A DNA stretch of 64,000 bases from Fodinibius saliphilus (GCF_005869845.1 NZ_VAWF01000001.1:434001-498000); one strand, 5' to 3'. Counted from the stretch's first letter, positions 18,222-28,453 are shown. The notes: generated by a model not told the origin, from the letters alone. Translations and numbers: made by a program.

Positions 18222-18843
18222 CCTTACCATTCTTTTTGGAGTTGTACCTGTTTTGGGGCAGTCACTTACAAATAATGAGGGGGCGCCATATACCCATTTC
18301 GAACGAAAGCAGTTTGACAGCGCTTTCCATTTGAATATAGCTGATTCTACAGATAGGGAAATTACTCCCGGTTTACCGGATCCCATGAGTGTGATGTATA
18401 AATCAATGATTATCCCGGGTTGGGGGCAGGTTATTAACAAACAGGTCTGGAAAGTTCCTATTGTATATGGTTTGCTTGGCGGTTTAGGTTATTATAGTGT
18501 CCGCCTTAATAAACAGTATCATGATTATCGGGCTGCTTATTATAATCTGAATCCAGAGACTGATAATGATTTACGGTTTGGACCAACCCCATCTTATATT
18601 CCGGAGGATGCTAATCTACAAGAGCTGCGTACCATACGAAACACATATCGAAACCGACGAGATCTAGTCTATGTTGGAATAGTATTAGCTTATGGGCTTA
18701 ATATTGTAGATGCATATGTATTTGCTCATATGCGCTCATTTGATGTTTCTAAAGATCTCAGCATGAGACCACACATTAAACCTACAATAACGGCGCAGGC
18801 TACACCAGGAATTTCGCTTTCAATAGATTTTATAACAAAATAG
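18175..18843 (+). CDS. DUF5683 family exported/membrane protein
   Basis: The ATG at 18175 starts a signal peptide (IACSIYLTISLSLTILFGVVPVLGQ), giving 222 residues. An earlier in-frame start at 18142 would add 11 residues before it. The central motif MYKSMIIPGWGQVINKQ followed by a membrane segment (PIVYGLLGGLGYYSV) is the DUF5683 signature, and a second hydrophobic segment is near residue 165. The function is unknown. In Bacteroidota this family often follows parAB, as here, where it overlaps the parB end. The close coupling suggests shared expression more than a proven role in segregation. Confidence 0.8.
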   Translation: MKSWIACSIYLTISLSLTILFGVVPVLGQSLTNNEGAPYTHFERKQFDSAFHLNIADSTDREITPGLPDPMSVMYKSMIIPGWGQVINKQVWKVPIVYGLLGGLGYYSVRLNKQYHDYRAAYYNLNPETDNDLRFGPTPSYIPEDANLQELRTIRNTYRNRRDLVYVGIVLAYGLNIVDAYVFAHMRSFDVSKDLSMRPHIKPTITAQATPGISLSIDFITK

Positions 18844-18852
18844 TAGACGCTT

Positions 18853-19557
18853 ATGGGTAACAATAAAGAAAATGAAGAACTAAAAGTCCCCGAACATTTT
18901 GATGATAGCCACTCCAGTGATGTTTGGAGTATCTTCAAAATAATGGGGGAGTTTGTAGATGGTTTTGATAAATTATTTAAAATAGGTCCTTGCGTCTCCT
19001 TTTTTGGGTCTGCCCGAACAACTGAAGGAGATGATTATTATGAATTAGCGCGGTCTACGGCTCATAAGGTAACAGATCAGGGTTTCGGCGTGATAACAGG
19101 GGGAGGGCCCGGTATTATGGAGGCTGCTAATAAAGGTGCTCAAGAGGGAGATGGGAAATCTGTTGGACTTGGAGTTACATTACCTCATGAACAGGGCGTA
19201 AATACCTTTGTTGATAACGATTATATAATAAACTTTCACTATTTCTTTGCTCGCAAGGTAATGTTTGTGAAATATGCTCAGGGTTTTATCGTCTTTCCGG
19301 GTGGTTTTGGTACGTTAGATGAGTTTTTTGAGGCATTGACATTAATTCAGACAAAAAAAATCAATACATTTCCTATTGTTTTAATAGGTGTAGACTACTG
19401 GAAAGGATTGGTAGACTGGATTAAAGAGCGCATGGTTGAGGAAGGTACAATATCTGCTTCTGATGTTGACCTGTTTCACTTAACGGATGATCCTGATGAG
19501 GCAGTCAATATTATATGCGAATTCTATCAGAAACATACACTAAGTCCAAATTTTTAA
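18853..19557 (+). CDS. LOG-family (TIGR00730) Rossmann-fold nucleotide-processing protein
   Basis: A protein of 234 residues. The family motifs are present: GGGPGIMEAANKGA (phosphate loop) and PGGFGTLDEFFE (the PGGxGTxxE signature with the catalytic Glu). LOG proteins cleave nucleoside 5'-monophosphates to release the base and ribose 5-phosphate, and are often misnamed lysine decarboxylases. The N-terminal 45 residues, which include a predicted helix, precede the Rossmann core. It starts 9 bp after the DUF5683 gene, so it is probably the fourth gene of the parAB operon. The natural substrate here is unknown. Confidence 0.88.
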   Translation: MGNNKENEELKVPEHFDDSHSSDVWSIFKIMGEFVDGFDKLFKIGPCVSFFGSARTTEGDDYYELARSTAHKVTDQGFGVITGGGPGIMEAANKGAQEGDGKSVGLGVTLPHEQGVNTFVDNDYIINFHYFFARKVMFVKYAQGFIVFPGGFGTLDEFFEALTLIQTKKINTFPIVLIGVDYWKGLVDWIKERMVEEGTISASDVDLFHLTDDPDEAVNIICEFYQKHTLSPNF

Positions 19558-19724
19558 ACTGCTTCTTACTGCCACTCAATTTTCAAGAAACAAAAAATGA
19601 ATTATTGACTATAAATATATAACTAGTATACAATAAAATGCTTAGGTTTAAGTTTTACTTTTAAAATAGAACTTTAATTCATTACATTTACTGTTTTCAA
19701 AAATTCAACAAAAACGAAGGGATA

Positions 19725-20747
19725 ATGAAATTGTTAAAAAACTGCATAACAACCGTTGTATTTAGTCTTTTAATAGTAGGGGCAGTGTCAAATGTAGATG
19801 CCCAAGATAAGCGATCAGCGGTAAAAACATATAACAAAGCTTTAGAGTCGGCTCAAAATGGTGATATTGAGCAGTCTATCAATTTATTCAACCAAGCAAT
19901 TACCCAAGCAGAGTCTTTAGGTGAAGAAGGGAAAGATATTCTGCAGCGATCTCAACAAAAACTGCCACAGGTGCATTACCAGCTGGCCTTACAGCGATAC
20001 AAAGCTTTTAAAAGTAATAATTCGATTGAAACATTAGATGCAGCGATTAATGAATTCAGGAATACTAAAGATGTTGCTGAAAAGTATAATGATCAACGTC
20101 GTGCCAAAAAAGCAAATGGTATAGTTACCAAGTTGATGTATTCAAAAGCATTATTGTATTATCAACAAGGCAATAACAACGATGCTTTAACTACACTTGA
20201 TAAAGTTATTGAACGAAATGCCAACTATGCTAAGGCTTATTACCAGAAAGGTATTGTCATGAAGAAGGTAGATAGTAAAAATATTGATGATGCTATTGCC
20301 CAGTTTGATAAAGCTATTAAGGTAGCCAATGAAATTGGTGAAAGTCGTACGGCTACTCGTGCTAAAGAATCGGCACGTGATCAGTTAGTGTATCAAGGGG
20401 CTCAAGCTATTAGTAATGAAAACTTTGAAAGAGCAGTAGATTTGCTAGATCGTGCATTAAAGTATGATTCGACCTCTGCTGATGCTTATTTCCGTCTTGC
20501 TGAGGCACATAATAAGATGCAAAACTGGCAAAGTGCAGCTAATAATGCTCAAAAGGGGCTGGATTACGAAAAAGGTGGTAAAACCGAACAGGCAAAAATA
20601 TACTTTGAATTAGCAACTGCTTACAAAGGGTTGGGACAAAAAGAAAATGCATGTAGTGCCTTTAGTAATGCTTCCTACGGATCATTTAAATCGCCTGCCC
20701 AGCACCAAATGGAATACGAACTGAAATGTGATAGCGCTACAAATTAA
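19725..20747 (+). CDS. Exported TPR-repeat protein
   Basis: The protein has 340 residues. It has a signal peptide (CITTVVFSLLIVGAVSNVDA, cleaved before Q27), then several tetratricopeptide repeats. The clearest are NKALESAQNGDIEQSINLFNQAI, ALLYYQQGNNNDALTTLDKVI, AKAYYQKGIVMKK..., NENFERAVDLLDRALKYD and ADAYFRLAEAHNKMQNW. These form a scaffold for protein contacts, probably in the periplasm or at the inner face of the outer membrane. The partner is unknown. The gene has its own 167-bp upstream region and its own terminator, so it is likely monocistronic. Confidence 0.85.
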   Translation: MKLLKNCITTVVFSLLIVGAVSNVDAQDKRSAVKTYNKALESAQNGDIEQSINLFNQAITQAESLGEEGKDILQRSQQKLPQVHYQLALQRYKAFKSNNSIETLDAAINEFRNTKDVAEKYNDQRRAKKANGIVTKLMYSKALLYYQQGNNNDALTTLDKVIERNANYAKAYYQKGIVMKKVDSKNIDDAIAQFDKAIKVANEIGESRTATRAKESARDQLVYQGAQAISNENFERAVDLLDRALKYDSTSADAYFRLAEAHNKMQNWQSAANNAQKGLDYEKGGKTEQAKIYFELATAYKGLGQKENACSAFSNASYGSFKSPAQHQMEYELKCDSATN

Positions 20748-20773
20748 GTATTCTGTTTTATTAAACTATTTGG

Positions 20774-20801
20774 GGCCTCCGGTTTTCGGAGGCCTTTTTT
20801 T
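20774..20801 (+). terminator. Rho-independent terminator after the TPR gene
   Basis: An 8-bp GC-rich stem GGCCTCCG / CGGAGGCC (20774-20781 with 20787-20794), a 5-base loop, and seven T. Confidence 0.9.
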
Positions 20802-20909
20802 ATTTGGTGATGTTGTGGTTCTTTTGTTTTTAAGTGAGCACAGCATTGGCTATTTTCCGCTTCTAATTTATTTGATGCTAATTTACAAACCTTCTCTACT
20901 ATCACAACC

Positions 20910-22919
20910 ATGAATCACACCATTACTTCGCTTGATGAGCTGTGCGTAAATACGATTAGAACCCTATCGATGGATGCTGTACAAGCAGCTGAATCTGGCC
21001 ACCCTGGTATGCCCATGGGTATGGCTGATGCAGCTTATGTACTTTGGACTAAGTTTTTAAAACACGACCCTTCTAACCCTGATTGGTACAACAGAGATCG
21101 TTTTATACTCTCAGCAGGGCATGGATCGATGTTGCTATACAGCCTCTTACATCTTACTGGTTATGATTTATCATTAGAAGAACTTAAAAATTTTCGTCAA
21201 TGGGAAAGCCTTACTCCAGGGCATCCCGAGTACGGGCACACGCCGGGTGTAGAAACAACAACAGGTCCGTTGGGGCAGGGGTTTGCTACTGGTGTGGGTA
21301 TGGCAATGGCTGAAAGACATTTGGCTGCTAAATTTAATGAAGCTGGATTACCCATTACAGATCATTATACCTACGGTATTGTCAGTGATGGTGATCTTAT
21401 GGAAGGAATCTCACAAGAAGCCGCTTCTCTTGCCGGACATTTGAAGCTTGGCAAGATTATTTATCTCTATGATGATAATGAGATCTCAATTGATGGAAGT
21501 ACTGATCTATCTTTTACAGAAGATGTTTCTAAGCGATTTGAGTCATGTGACTGGCATATTATTGAAATCGACGGTCATGACCGCGATGCAGTAGAGAAGG
21601 CAATTTTAGAAGCACAGAAAGAAACAGATAAACCATCACTGATTCGCTGTAGAACACATATCGGATTTGGTAGCCCAAATAAACAAGATAGTGCTTCTTC
21701 CCACGGTGCTCCCCTTGGTGAAGATGAGATTAAGAAAACGAAAGAAAATTTGGGTTGGGATCCTGAGGCAACTTTCCACATTCCCGATGACGTGTTAGAG
21801 CACTTTAGAACAGCCAAAGAGAAAGGCAGTGAATATCGTGACCAATGGGAAGCACGGTTTAACCAGTATAAAGAAACGTATGGCGAACAAGCAGCTCAGT
21901 TTGAGGCCGCTATTAGCCGGGAACTACCGTCTGATTTTGAAGATTTTTTACCGACTTTTGAGGCTGATGAAGATGGTTTGGCAACAAGGGCCTCTTCCGG
22001 TAAGGTAATTCAGGAAATGGCACCCAATATTCCTCATTTAATTGGCGGTTCGGCAGACCTTACGGGTAGTAATAAAACCTGGATGGATGATTCCGGAATT
22101 TTTAGTGCTTCGAACTATGCCGGACAAAATATCCATTTTGGAGTACGTGAGCATGCCATGGGAGCGGCACTTAATGGTATGGCATTACATACCGGCGTAA
22201 TTCCTTATGGAGGAACGTTTTTAATCTTTTCAGACTATTGCCGTCCGGCAATACGTCTTGCTGCACTTTCAAATATACCATCCATATTTGTGTTTACGCA
22301 TGACAGTGTAGGCCTTGGTGAAGATGGGCCCACCCACCAACCTATTGAGCATTTGGCATCATTACGAGCTATGCCTAATGCTTTGGTCTTGCGACCAGCT
22401 GATGCAAATGAGGTTGCCTGGAGTTGGAAGGCAGCAATTAGCTATACAGAAGGCCCATCACTTCTTGCACTTACCAGACAAAATGTTCCAACCTTTGAAC
22501 GTACCAAAGAGAATGCAGCATCAAATACGCTAAAAGGCGGATACATTTTAGCTGATTCTGATAAAGAGCAGCCGGATGTAATTTTGATGGGAAGCGGTTC
22601 AGAAGTTCAGTATGCCATGAAAGCTAAATATAAACTTGCTGATGAGGGTATCGATGCACGAGTGGTGAGTATGCCATGCTGGAAACTGTTCCGAGAACAG
22701 GATAAATCTTATAAACAAAAGGTATTGCCTTCGGCAGTAACAGCACGTATATCTATTGAGGCCGCTGCTACTTTTGGCTGGCGTGAGTGGATAGGATCCG
22801 AAGGGATAGCTATTGGGTTAGATCACTTTGGAGCTTCTGCGCCGTTTCAAGATATTTATAACCACTTCGGTCTAACAACAGATAATATTGTACAAGAAGC
22901 TCGTACTCTGGTAGACTAA
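20910..22919 (+). CDS. tkt: Transketolase
   Basis: A thiamine-diphosphate enzyme that moves two-carbon units between sugar phosphates in the pentose-phosphate pathway. The length of 669 residues is full. The N-terminal domain has [18 protein letters not shown] and [17 protein letters not shown]. The ThDP/metal-binding motif begins GDLMEG and ends in DDNEISIDG. The middle domain has the catalytic Glu in [17 protein letters not shown] and the donor-site stretch [19 protein letters not shown]. The C-terminal domain carries VSMPCWKLF. The gene stands alone behind a terminator and converges with the PP2C gene, 17 bp apart. Confidence 0.96.
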   Translation: MNHTITSLDELCVNTIRTLSMDAVQAAESGHPGMPMGMADAAYVLWTKFLKHDPSNPDWYNRDRFILSAGHGSMLLYSLLHLTGYDLSLEELKNFRQWESLTPGHPEYGHTPGVETTTGPLGQGFATGVGMAMAERHLAAKFNEAGLPITDHYTYGIVSDGDLMEGISQEAASLAGHLKLGKIIYLYDDNEISIDGSTDLSFTEDVSKRFESCDWHIIEIDGHDRDAVEKAILEAQKETDKPSLIRCRTHIGFGSPNKQDSASSHGAPLGEDEIKKTKENLGWDPEATFHIPDDVLEHFRTAKEKGSEYRDQWEARFNQYKETYGEQAAQFEAAISRELPSDFEDFLPTFEADEDGLATRASSGKVIQEMAPNIPHLIGGSADLTGSNKTWMDDSGIFSASNYAGQNIHFGVREHAMGAALNGMALHTGVIPYGGTFLIFSDYCRPAIRLAALSNIPSIFVFTHDSVGLGEDGPTHQPIEHLASLRAMPNALVLRPADANEVAWSWKAAISYTEGPSLLALTRQNVPTFERTKENAASNTLKGGYILADSDKEQPDVILMGSGSEVQYAMKAKYKLADEGIDARVVSMPCWKLFREQDKSYKQKVLPSAVTARISIEAAATFGWREWIGSEGIAIGLDHFGASAPFQDIYNHFGLTTDNIVQEARTLVD

Positions 22920-22936
22920 ATTTCTGTTCCCAGAAA

Positions 22937-24082
22937 TTACTCTTTATGGTGTACACAGGTAAAGGTGATATCATCGCCCGGCTTTTCGTTGCCGATAAAG
23001 TTTTCAAGTGAGGATTGAATTTTGCGGATGATCGTTTTGGCGTGTAATGATCCATATACACTAAGTATGGCGTCAAGACGATCTTCTCCGTACTCTTCAC
23101 TCACCTCATTGCGAGCTTCTGTCAGGCCATCGGTATAGAATAAGATGCTATCTCCCGACTTAAAATGGAAAACCTTTTCCTGCATATGGTGTTGTAAGTT
23201 TGCTGATGATGTCATACCAAGCGCATAGCCATCAGAACGCAGGTCGAAGGTTGCATCTCGCTCATCACTGAAAAAGATGGGAGCATTGTGGCCGGCTCGT
23301 GCAAATATCAGTTTATCTTCTCCTTTTGGAAAAAAGCCGGCACAAGCGGTAACAAAGGTTTTGTCTTTAATATCTGATTTCACATAATTATTGAGCTCCA
23401 TAAATAGCTCTTTAGGAGTGGGATTGCTTTTTTCAATAATCAGGTGAACAAGTGCCTGCATACGAACCATGTATAGTGCAGCTGTCAACCCTTTACCGGA
23501 AACATCTGCAATAACGATATACGTACCTTCTTCAGTCTCAATAATATCCACATAGTCACCACCTACTTCTTTTGCCGTATTGGCAAATGAGACAATTTCT
23601 AAATTATCAGTTTGATGTTCAGTATTGGGTAATAGGCTGAGTTGAATTTCACGGGCCAAGTCAATTTCTCGTTTGACATCAGACTTTTCAAGTAATTCAA
23701 CCAGCAAAAGCATTAACATAGATCCAAAAGCAAAGGGGACTAACAGATCATAAAAAATTACGAAGCCGGTTATTTGTAGAAATCCGAAAAGATAGTGTGC
23801 TACAAATGAAATTAATGATAGACCAAAAAGAAGTCTTCTGGTTGGGTTTAACCGCTGGGTGAGGGCAGAGAATAATCGCAAAAATTTCATATGCCCGGGC
23901 ACCTTACTATCGACTCGTTGCTCTAAATCTTCGTTGATTGCTTCAGAGTATAGTTGTTTTAGCCGATCGGTATCATTGTAAAACTCTTTACCGATACGCT
24001 CCCGGGTCATACCGGAAACATATTCTTTATAAAACGATTTTGTATTTTGGAAAGCAGATTGTGCTTCGTTTTTTAAGCCCAT
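22937..24082 (-). CDS. Membrane-anchored PP2C (RsbU/SpoIIE-type) serine phosphatase
   Basis: A protein of 381 residues. The N-terminal 85 residues are charged and helical. Two membrane segments follow (LFGLSLISFVAHYLFGFLQITGFVIF and LLVPFAFGSMLMLLLVELL, about 85-130). A short linker EIDLAREIQLSLLPN then leads into the SpoIIE domain. Metal-binding residues are visible in EVGGDYVDII, VIADVSGKGLTAALYM and FYTDGLTEARN, ending with KPGDDITFTCV. Enzymes of this kind dephosphorylate anti-sigma antagonists in partner-switching pathways; no STAS or HPK partner lies nearby, so the target is unknown. Confidence 0.88.
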   Translation of the reverse strand: MGLKNEAQSAFQNTKSFYKEYVSGMTRERIGKEFYNDTDRLKQLYSEAINEDLEQRVDSKVPGHMKFLRLFSALTQRLNPTRRLLFGLSLISFVAHYLFGFLQITGFVIFYDLLVPFAFGSMLMLLLVELLEKSDVKREIDLAREIQLSLLPNTEHQTDNLEIVSFANTAKEVGGDYVDIIETEEGTYIVIADVSGKGLTAALYMVRMQALVHLIIEKSNPTPKELFMELNNYVKSDIKDKTFVTACAGFFPKGEDKLIFARAGHNAPIFFSDERDATFDLRSDGYALGMTSSANLQHHMQEKVFHFKSGDSILFYTDGLTEARNEVSEEYGEDRLDAILSVYGSLHAKTIIRKIQSSLENFIGNEKPGDDITFTCVHHKE

Positions 24083-24203
24083 GTAAAAATGTGATCAATA
24101 ATAATTGAATGTAAAGTACTTATTCGAAAACAATAGTAAAAAGTTTTACCTTTCCTTTTGCCCGTTGAAAAAAATAAATTAACCAAGTAAAAATAAATCC
24201 AGA

Positions 24204-26984
24204 ATGTCTAGAAGTTTCTTGTTTTTAATAGATGGTATGGCTTTAGCCTATCGTTCACACTATGCTTTTATCCGCAGTAATTTAAAGAATTCCGAAGGGA
24301 TTCCCACAGGGCCAATATTAGGTTTTGCCAATACACTGGAAAAGTTACTTCAAGAGCATAAGCCTAGCCATATCGCGGTTGCATGGGATACTGACAAACC
24401 AACTTTTCGCCATGAAATGGATGAAGAGTATAAAGCAAATCGCCCTCCACAACCTGAAGAGCTTACAATCGGAATTCCTCTTATCAAAGAGATGATTGAA
24501 GGATATGGAATCAAGAATATAGAGCAAGATGGCTATGAGGCAGATGATATTATTGGTACGATTGCCGAAGGGGCCAATGCCGAGGATGTGGATGTGTTTT
24601 TGGTAACACCGGATAAAGATTTTATGCAGTTGGTACATGATCATATCACGATGTATAAACCGGATAATAAAAATGGTGGATTTAATAAGATTGACCGTGA
24701 AGGAGTAAAAGAGTATTTCGGTGTTTACCCTGAAAAAGTGATCGATGTATTGGCAATTTTGGGGGATACCTCCGATAATATTCCCGGGGTTAAGGGAATT
24801 GGTAAAAAAGGGGCTCCCAAATTGATTAACAAATATGGGACCTTGGAGGCAGCCATAGAAGATGCGCCTAATATGAGTTCCAAACGCCATCGCGAAGGAT
24901 TACAAGAATATGAAGAGGAAGCATTACATGCTAAGGAGCTGGTAACGATTAAAACGGATGTGCCTAATACTGTAGATTGGGAAGAACTTGAGTGGGAAGG
25001 CCCGAATGAAGAAGAATTGGGGACGTTCTTTAAGAGAATGGAGTTTCGGACACTTACTAAAAAGTATCTTGATGAAAAGATTAATCGATCAGCTGATAAA
25101 AAGTCGGCACCGGCAGATGAAAATCAGGCAGATCTTTTTATCGCAGAAGATGATACAGAAGAGGAATCACCGCTACAAAAGTACGATGAAGATATTGTCA
25201 CATATGAGTTAGTGGATACCTCAAAAGCTCTGGTAGCATTGGTTGAAAAATTATCTGGCAAGAACCGTCTTTGTTTTGATACGGAAACCGATGGCATTGA
25301 TCCCATGGAAAATGAGCTGGTTGGGATCTCTCTATCAACAACGCCTGGTGTAGCATATTATATACCGGTAAATGTGGAAGAGGGGATGCCTGAAAAGGAG
25401 GTGCTAGAGACTTTAGCCCCCCTTTTTAAGGATGAAAATACTTTGAAAATAGCACATAACTATAAGTTTGATTATATGATGCTAAATAGGGCTGGGCTCA
25501 AGATAGGAGGTCCTGCTTTTGATACTATGATAGCAGCCTACCTTATTGATGCAGATCAAAAACTTAAAATGGATACACTTGCCAAAGAGTACCTGAACTA
25601 TGAGTGTATTTCTATCACCGAATTGATCGGCGAAGGGCGGAAGCAAAAGACGATGGATGAAATTGCTGCGGCCGATATAAAGGTATATGCCTGTGAAGAT
25701 GCAGATATCACACTCCGGTTGTATGAACGATTGAGTGATGCTCTGTCGGATGATGATTTGGATGAGATCGCAGAGACGCTTGAATTCCCTCTTATGGAGG
25801 TTCTAGCAAGGATGGAGATGAATGGTGTGCGTCTGGATAAGAAGATGCTTGAGGAGTTCTCTCAGGAACTGCGAGAGGAATTGATAAGGCTGGAAGAGAC
25901 TATTTACGAGAAGGCCGGTACCGAATTTAATATAAATTCTCCAAAGCAGCTGGGAGAAGTGCTTTTTGACAAAATGGGACTGCCTGCTGGAAAAAAAACC
26001 AAGACAGGCCAATATTCTACGGCTGAATCGGTATTGAAAAAGTTAGCAGATGACTATGAAATACCAGACCTTATTTTGGAATATCGGGCATTGAAAAAGT
26101 TGAAGTCTACTTATGTAGATGCTTTACCCAAGCTGATTAATGAAGAGACTGGACGAATCCATACAAGCTTTAACCAGAGTATAGCAGCAACAGGACGTCT
26201 TTCTTCTTCCAATCCGAATTTACAGAATATTCCTATTCGTACCCCACGTGGACGTGAAATCCGTAAGGCATTTATTGCTGATGAGGGTTGTCAGCTTCTT
26301 TCTGCTGACTATTCACAGGTTGAGCTCCGGGTTATCGCTTCAATAGCCGAAGATGAAAATATGATGGAGGCCTTTAATAATGATGAAGATATCCATTCTC
26401 GTACTGCCAAAGAGATTTTTGAGCTGGATGATATCAAAGATGTTACTTCCAATCATCGTCGTAAGGCTAAAGAAGTGAACTTTGGAATTCCGTATGGAGT
26501 AAGTGCATATGGACTGGCGAATCGTCTTAATATCAGCAACACCGAGGGTAAAGAGATAATTGATCAGTACTTTGAGCGTTTCCCGGGTATACAGGACTAT
26601 ATAGATGAGACTAAAAACTTTGCCAAAGAAAATGGATACGTGAAAACTCTGTTGGGGCGCCGTCGTTATATTCCCCAGATAAATTCAGGTAATTGGAATG
26701 TGCGATCTTTCGCAGAACGAACAGCGATCAATATGCCGATACAAGGTACAGCAGCAGATATTATTAAGATCGCGATGATAAATATTCAAGAGTATCTTGA
26801 AGAAGAGCAGCTCAAAACACGGATGCTCTTACAGGTGCATGATGAATTGATTTTTGAAGTTCCTAAGGAGGAAGCAGATGAGGTACCTGAGAAACTTAAA
26901 GAGTTAATGGAATCTGCCTATACGCTCTCTGTACCACTGAAAGTGGATATGGGTCTTGCTGATAATTGGTTAAAAGCCCATTAG
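24204..26984 (+). CDS. polA: DNA polymerase I
   Basis: A three-domain repair and Okazaki-fragment polymerase of 926 residues. Residues 1-290 are the 5' nuclease (FLIDGMALAYRSHYAF, DGYEADDIIGT, GDTSDNIPGVKGIGKKGA). Residues 330-520 are a complete 3'-5' proofreading exonuclease: CFDTETDG (Exo I), HNYKFDYMML (Exo II) and YACEDADITLRLY (Exo III) keep all acidic residues. The C-terminal 400 residues are the polymerase, with motif A SADYSQVELRVIA, the O-helix RRKAKEVNFGIPYG and motif C LQVHDELIFEVP. The final stop TAG overlaps the convergent DUF2914 stop. Confidence 0.97.
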   Translation: MSRSFLFLIDGMALAYRSHYAFIRSNLKNSEGIPTGPILGFANTLEKLLQEHKPSHIAVAWDTDKPTFRHEMDEEYKANRPPQPEELTIGIPLIKEMIEGYGIKNIEQDGYEADDIIGTIAEGANAEDVDVFLVTPDKDFMQLVHDHITMYKPDNKNGGFNKIDREGVKEYFGVYPEKVIDVLAILGDTSDNIPGVKGIGKKGAPKLINKYGTLEAAIEDAPNMSSKRHREGLQEYEEEALHAKELVTIKTDVPNTVDWEELEWEGPNEEELGTFFKRMEFRTLTKKYLDEKINRSADKKSAPADENQADLFIAEDDTEEESPLQKYDEDIVTYELVDTSKALVALVEKLSGKNRLCFDTETDGIDPMENELVGISLSTTPGVAYYIPVNVEEGMPEKEVLETLAPLFKDENTLKIAHNYKFDYMMLNRAGLKIGGPAFDTMIAAYLIDADQKLKMDTLAKEYLNYECISITELIGEGRKQKTMDEIAAADIKVYACEDADITLRLYERLSDALSDDDLDEIAETLEFPLMEVLARMEMNGVRLDKKMLEEFSQELREELIRLEETIYEKAGTEFNINSPKQLGEVLFDKMGLPAGKKTKTGQYSTAESVLKKLADDYEIPDLILEYRALKKLKSTYVDALPKLINEETGRIHTSFNQSIAATGRLSSSNPNLQNIPIRTPRGREIRKAFIADEGCQLLSADYSQVELRVIASIAEDENMMEAFNNDEDIHSRTAKEIFELDDIKDVTSNHRRKAKEVNFGIPYGVSAYGLANRLNISNTEGKEIIDQYFERFPGIQDYIDETKNFAKENGYVKTLLGRRRYIPQINSGNWNVRSFAERTAINMPIQGTAADIIKIAMINIQEYLEEEQLKTRMLLQVHDELIFEVPKEEADEVPEKLKELMESAYTLSVPLKVDMGLADNWLKAH

Positions 26985-27373
26985 TTCTTTATAGTAAAGG
27001 ATTTGGTGGCCAATATATTACCTTCACTGTCTTCAATCATGACGCGCCAGGGGCCGGTCCAGCTTGGTAAGATCGACTTTGAGCTCCAGGTGCGCCATTT
27101 TTTCGCTGCAACGGTAAGGGGAATGCGAGCTTTTTCTTCTTCCTTGTAATGCCACACATGAAATATTTTTGTTGAATCGATTGCACCTTCAATAAGTGTG
27201 TAGCAGTAAACAGACCCGATATTTGCAGAAAAGGCAGTATCTTTCTTTATCGGTTGACGATCCTGAACATCTTGCGCAATGGTTATTTGTGGAACTCTTA
27301 GATTCTGAGCCTGAACAGAAATACTTGTTCCTAGCAGTACTACAAATATTGATATCGTTTTAAGAGTATTCAT
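26981..27373 (-). CDS. Exported DUF2914 family protein
   Basis: A protein of 130 residues. The signal peptide is TISIFVVLLGTSISVQA, cleaved before Q23. The rest matches the DUF2914 pattern of conserved aromatic positions: FSANIGSVYCYTLIEGA, HVWHYKEEEKARIPLTV, the WRTWSSKSI segment, WTGPWRVMIED and GNILATKSFTI. This is probably an immunoglobulin-like beta sandwich in the periplasm. No activity is assigned to the family. Its stop shares the bases TTAG with the polA stop, so the two mRNAs overlap at their 3' ends. Confidence 0.78.
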   Translation of the reverse strand: MNTLKTISIFVVLLGTSISVQAQNLRVPQITIAQDVQDRQPIKKDTAFSANIGSVYCYTLIEGAIDSTKIFHVWHYKEEEKARIPLTVAAKKWRTWSSKSILPSWTGPWRVMIEDSEGNILATKSFTIKN

Positions 27374-27775
27374 AATATCTAATTTTGTTTATTCAATACT
27401 AATCTTTTTTTAATATGCGAAAAATTAGTTAAAACTACTTATTTACTGGTAAGCAGAGGGGAGATTTCCGAATTTTGCTTGCAAGTAGTTGATGCACAAG
27501 TAATGAATACTTTTAAGGCGGGGATATAACTTTCTCGAACTTACTATTTATATACTTTTCAACGGTTTGTTACTTATAACTTAGGGATGTCATCGCTATT
27601 TTCCTTTTCCTTCCTAACACCAATTATGGAAAGGGATCGGTTGCATTTCCAGTGGTTTTGGAAACCTGTCAATCATAAGTTTTGAGTGGGTTCTGTTTCA
27701 GTTAATAAGGTACTAGTAGTATCGTAGTATCACTTCGGGATAATGCGAAAAGACTTATAAAAAAGCCTTCAATTG
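27374..27775. other. Gene-free interval, 402 bp
   Basis: Upstream of the DUF2914 gene and downstream of the TRIC gene on the minus strand. The only structure I see is the small imperfect repeat TTCCAGTGGTTTTGGAA (27647-27663). There is no coding ORF, tRNA or clear terminator. Confidence 0.6.
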
Positions 27776-28399
27776 CTATTCTTCAAGTCTAAAACGAGGC
27801 AGGTGCAGCGACCATTGAATAGCTGCCAGGCGTAGGCCAATGACGACGGTCATACCAAGAATAATATTGGTAACCGAGGATAAACCTGTAAACTGTAACA
27901 GAAGATATACAGTAGCACCAGCCAGGGCTGCTGTAGCATAAATATCACGGCGCATAATGAGTGGAATATCATTAGATAATACATCGCGAATCAGCCCACC
28001 GACAGTACCGGTAATAGCTGCCATAATAACAATAATAACTCCATTGGATATTACTTCTTGCGTAATTTGCGCCCCGGTAATTGTGAAAACGGCAAGTCCC
28101 AGGGCATCAGCTAAAAGCAATGCTTTCTCCGGGGGAGCTTTATGACGTGTATACCATATTGTTGCCAGGGCCGATATAATAATTACGGATAGGTAAGTAG
28201 GGTCTGCAATCCAAAAGATAGGGTGGCGATCCAAGAGAAGGTCACGGGTAGTACCACCACCAATAGCAGTTACCACCGCAATAATTACAACACCCAGCAG
28301 ATCAAGGCTTTTGCGCCCTGCGGCTAACGCCCCGGATATGGCAAAAACGGAGACGCCGAAAAGATCTAATAAATATAATAGTTGTATCTCGTCCAGCAT
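27776..28399 (-). CDS. TRIC-type cation channel family membrane protein (UPF0126/YadS)
   Basis: The protein has 207 residues and about seven membrane segments arranged as two copies of the same three-helix unit. Each copy carries the glycine-arginine signature: GGGTTRDLLLDRHPIFW and GTVGGLIRDVLSNDIPLI. Prokaryotic homologues form trimeric K+/Na+-permeable channels in crystal structures; related YicG/YadS proteins are linked to glycine uptake. The specific ion or solute cannot be told from sequence. The gene is on its own between non-coding stretches. Confidence 0.85.
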   Translation of the reverse strand: MLDEIQLLYLLDLFGVSVFAISGALAAGRKSLDLLGVVIIAVVTAIGGGTTRDLLLDRHPIFWIADPTYLSVIIISALATIWYTRHKAPPEKALLLADALGLAVFTITGAQITQEVISNGVIIVIMAAITGTVGGLIRDVLSNDIPLIMRRDIYATAALAGATVYLLLQFTGLSSVTNIILGMTVVIGLRLAAIQWSLHLPRFRLEE

Positions 28400-28453
28400 A
28401 GTTCAAGAATATTCTCGTATTAATAAATGGGTTCGGAAAGATCAGTGAGAATA

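Noticed and set aside
24345-24890. A 181-codon minus-strand ORF
   Set aside because: Antisense to the 5' nuclease domain of polA, with no recognisable domain; a frame shadow.
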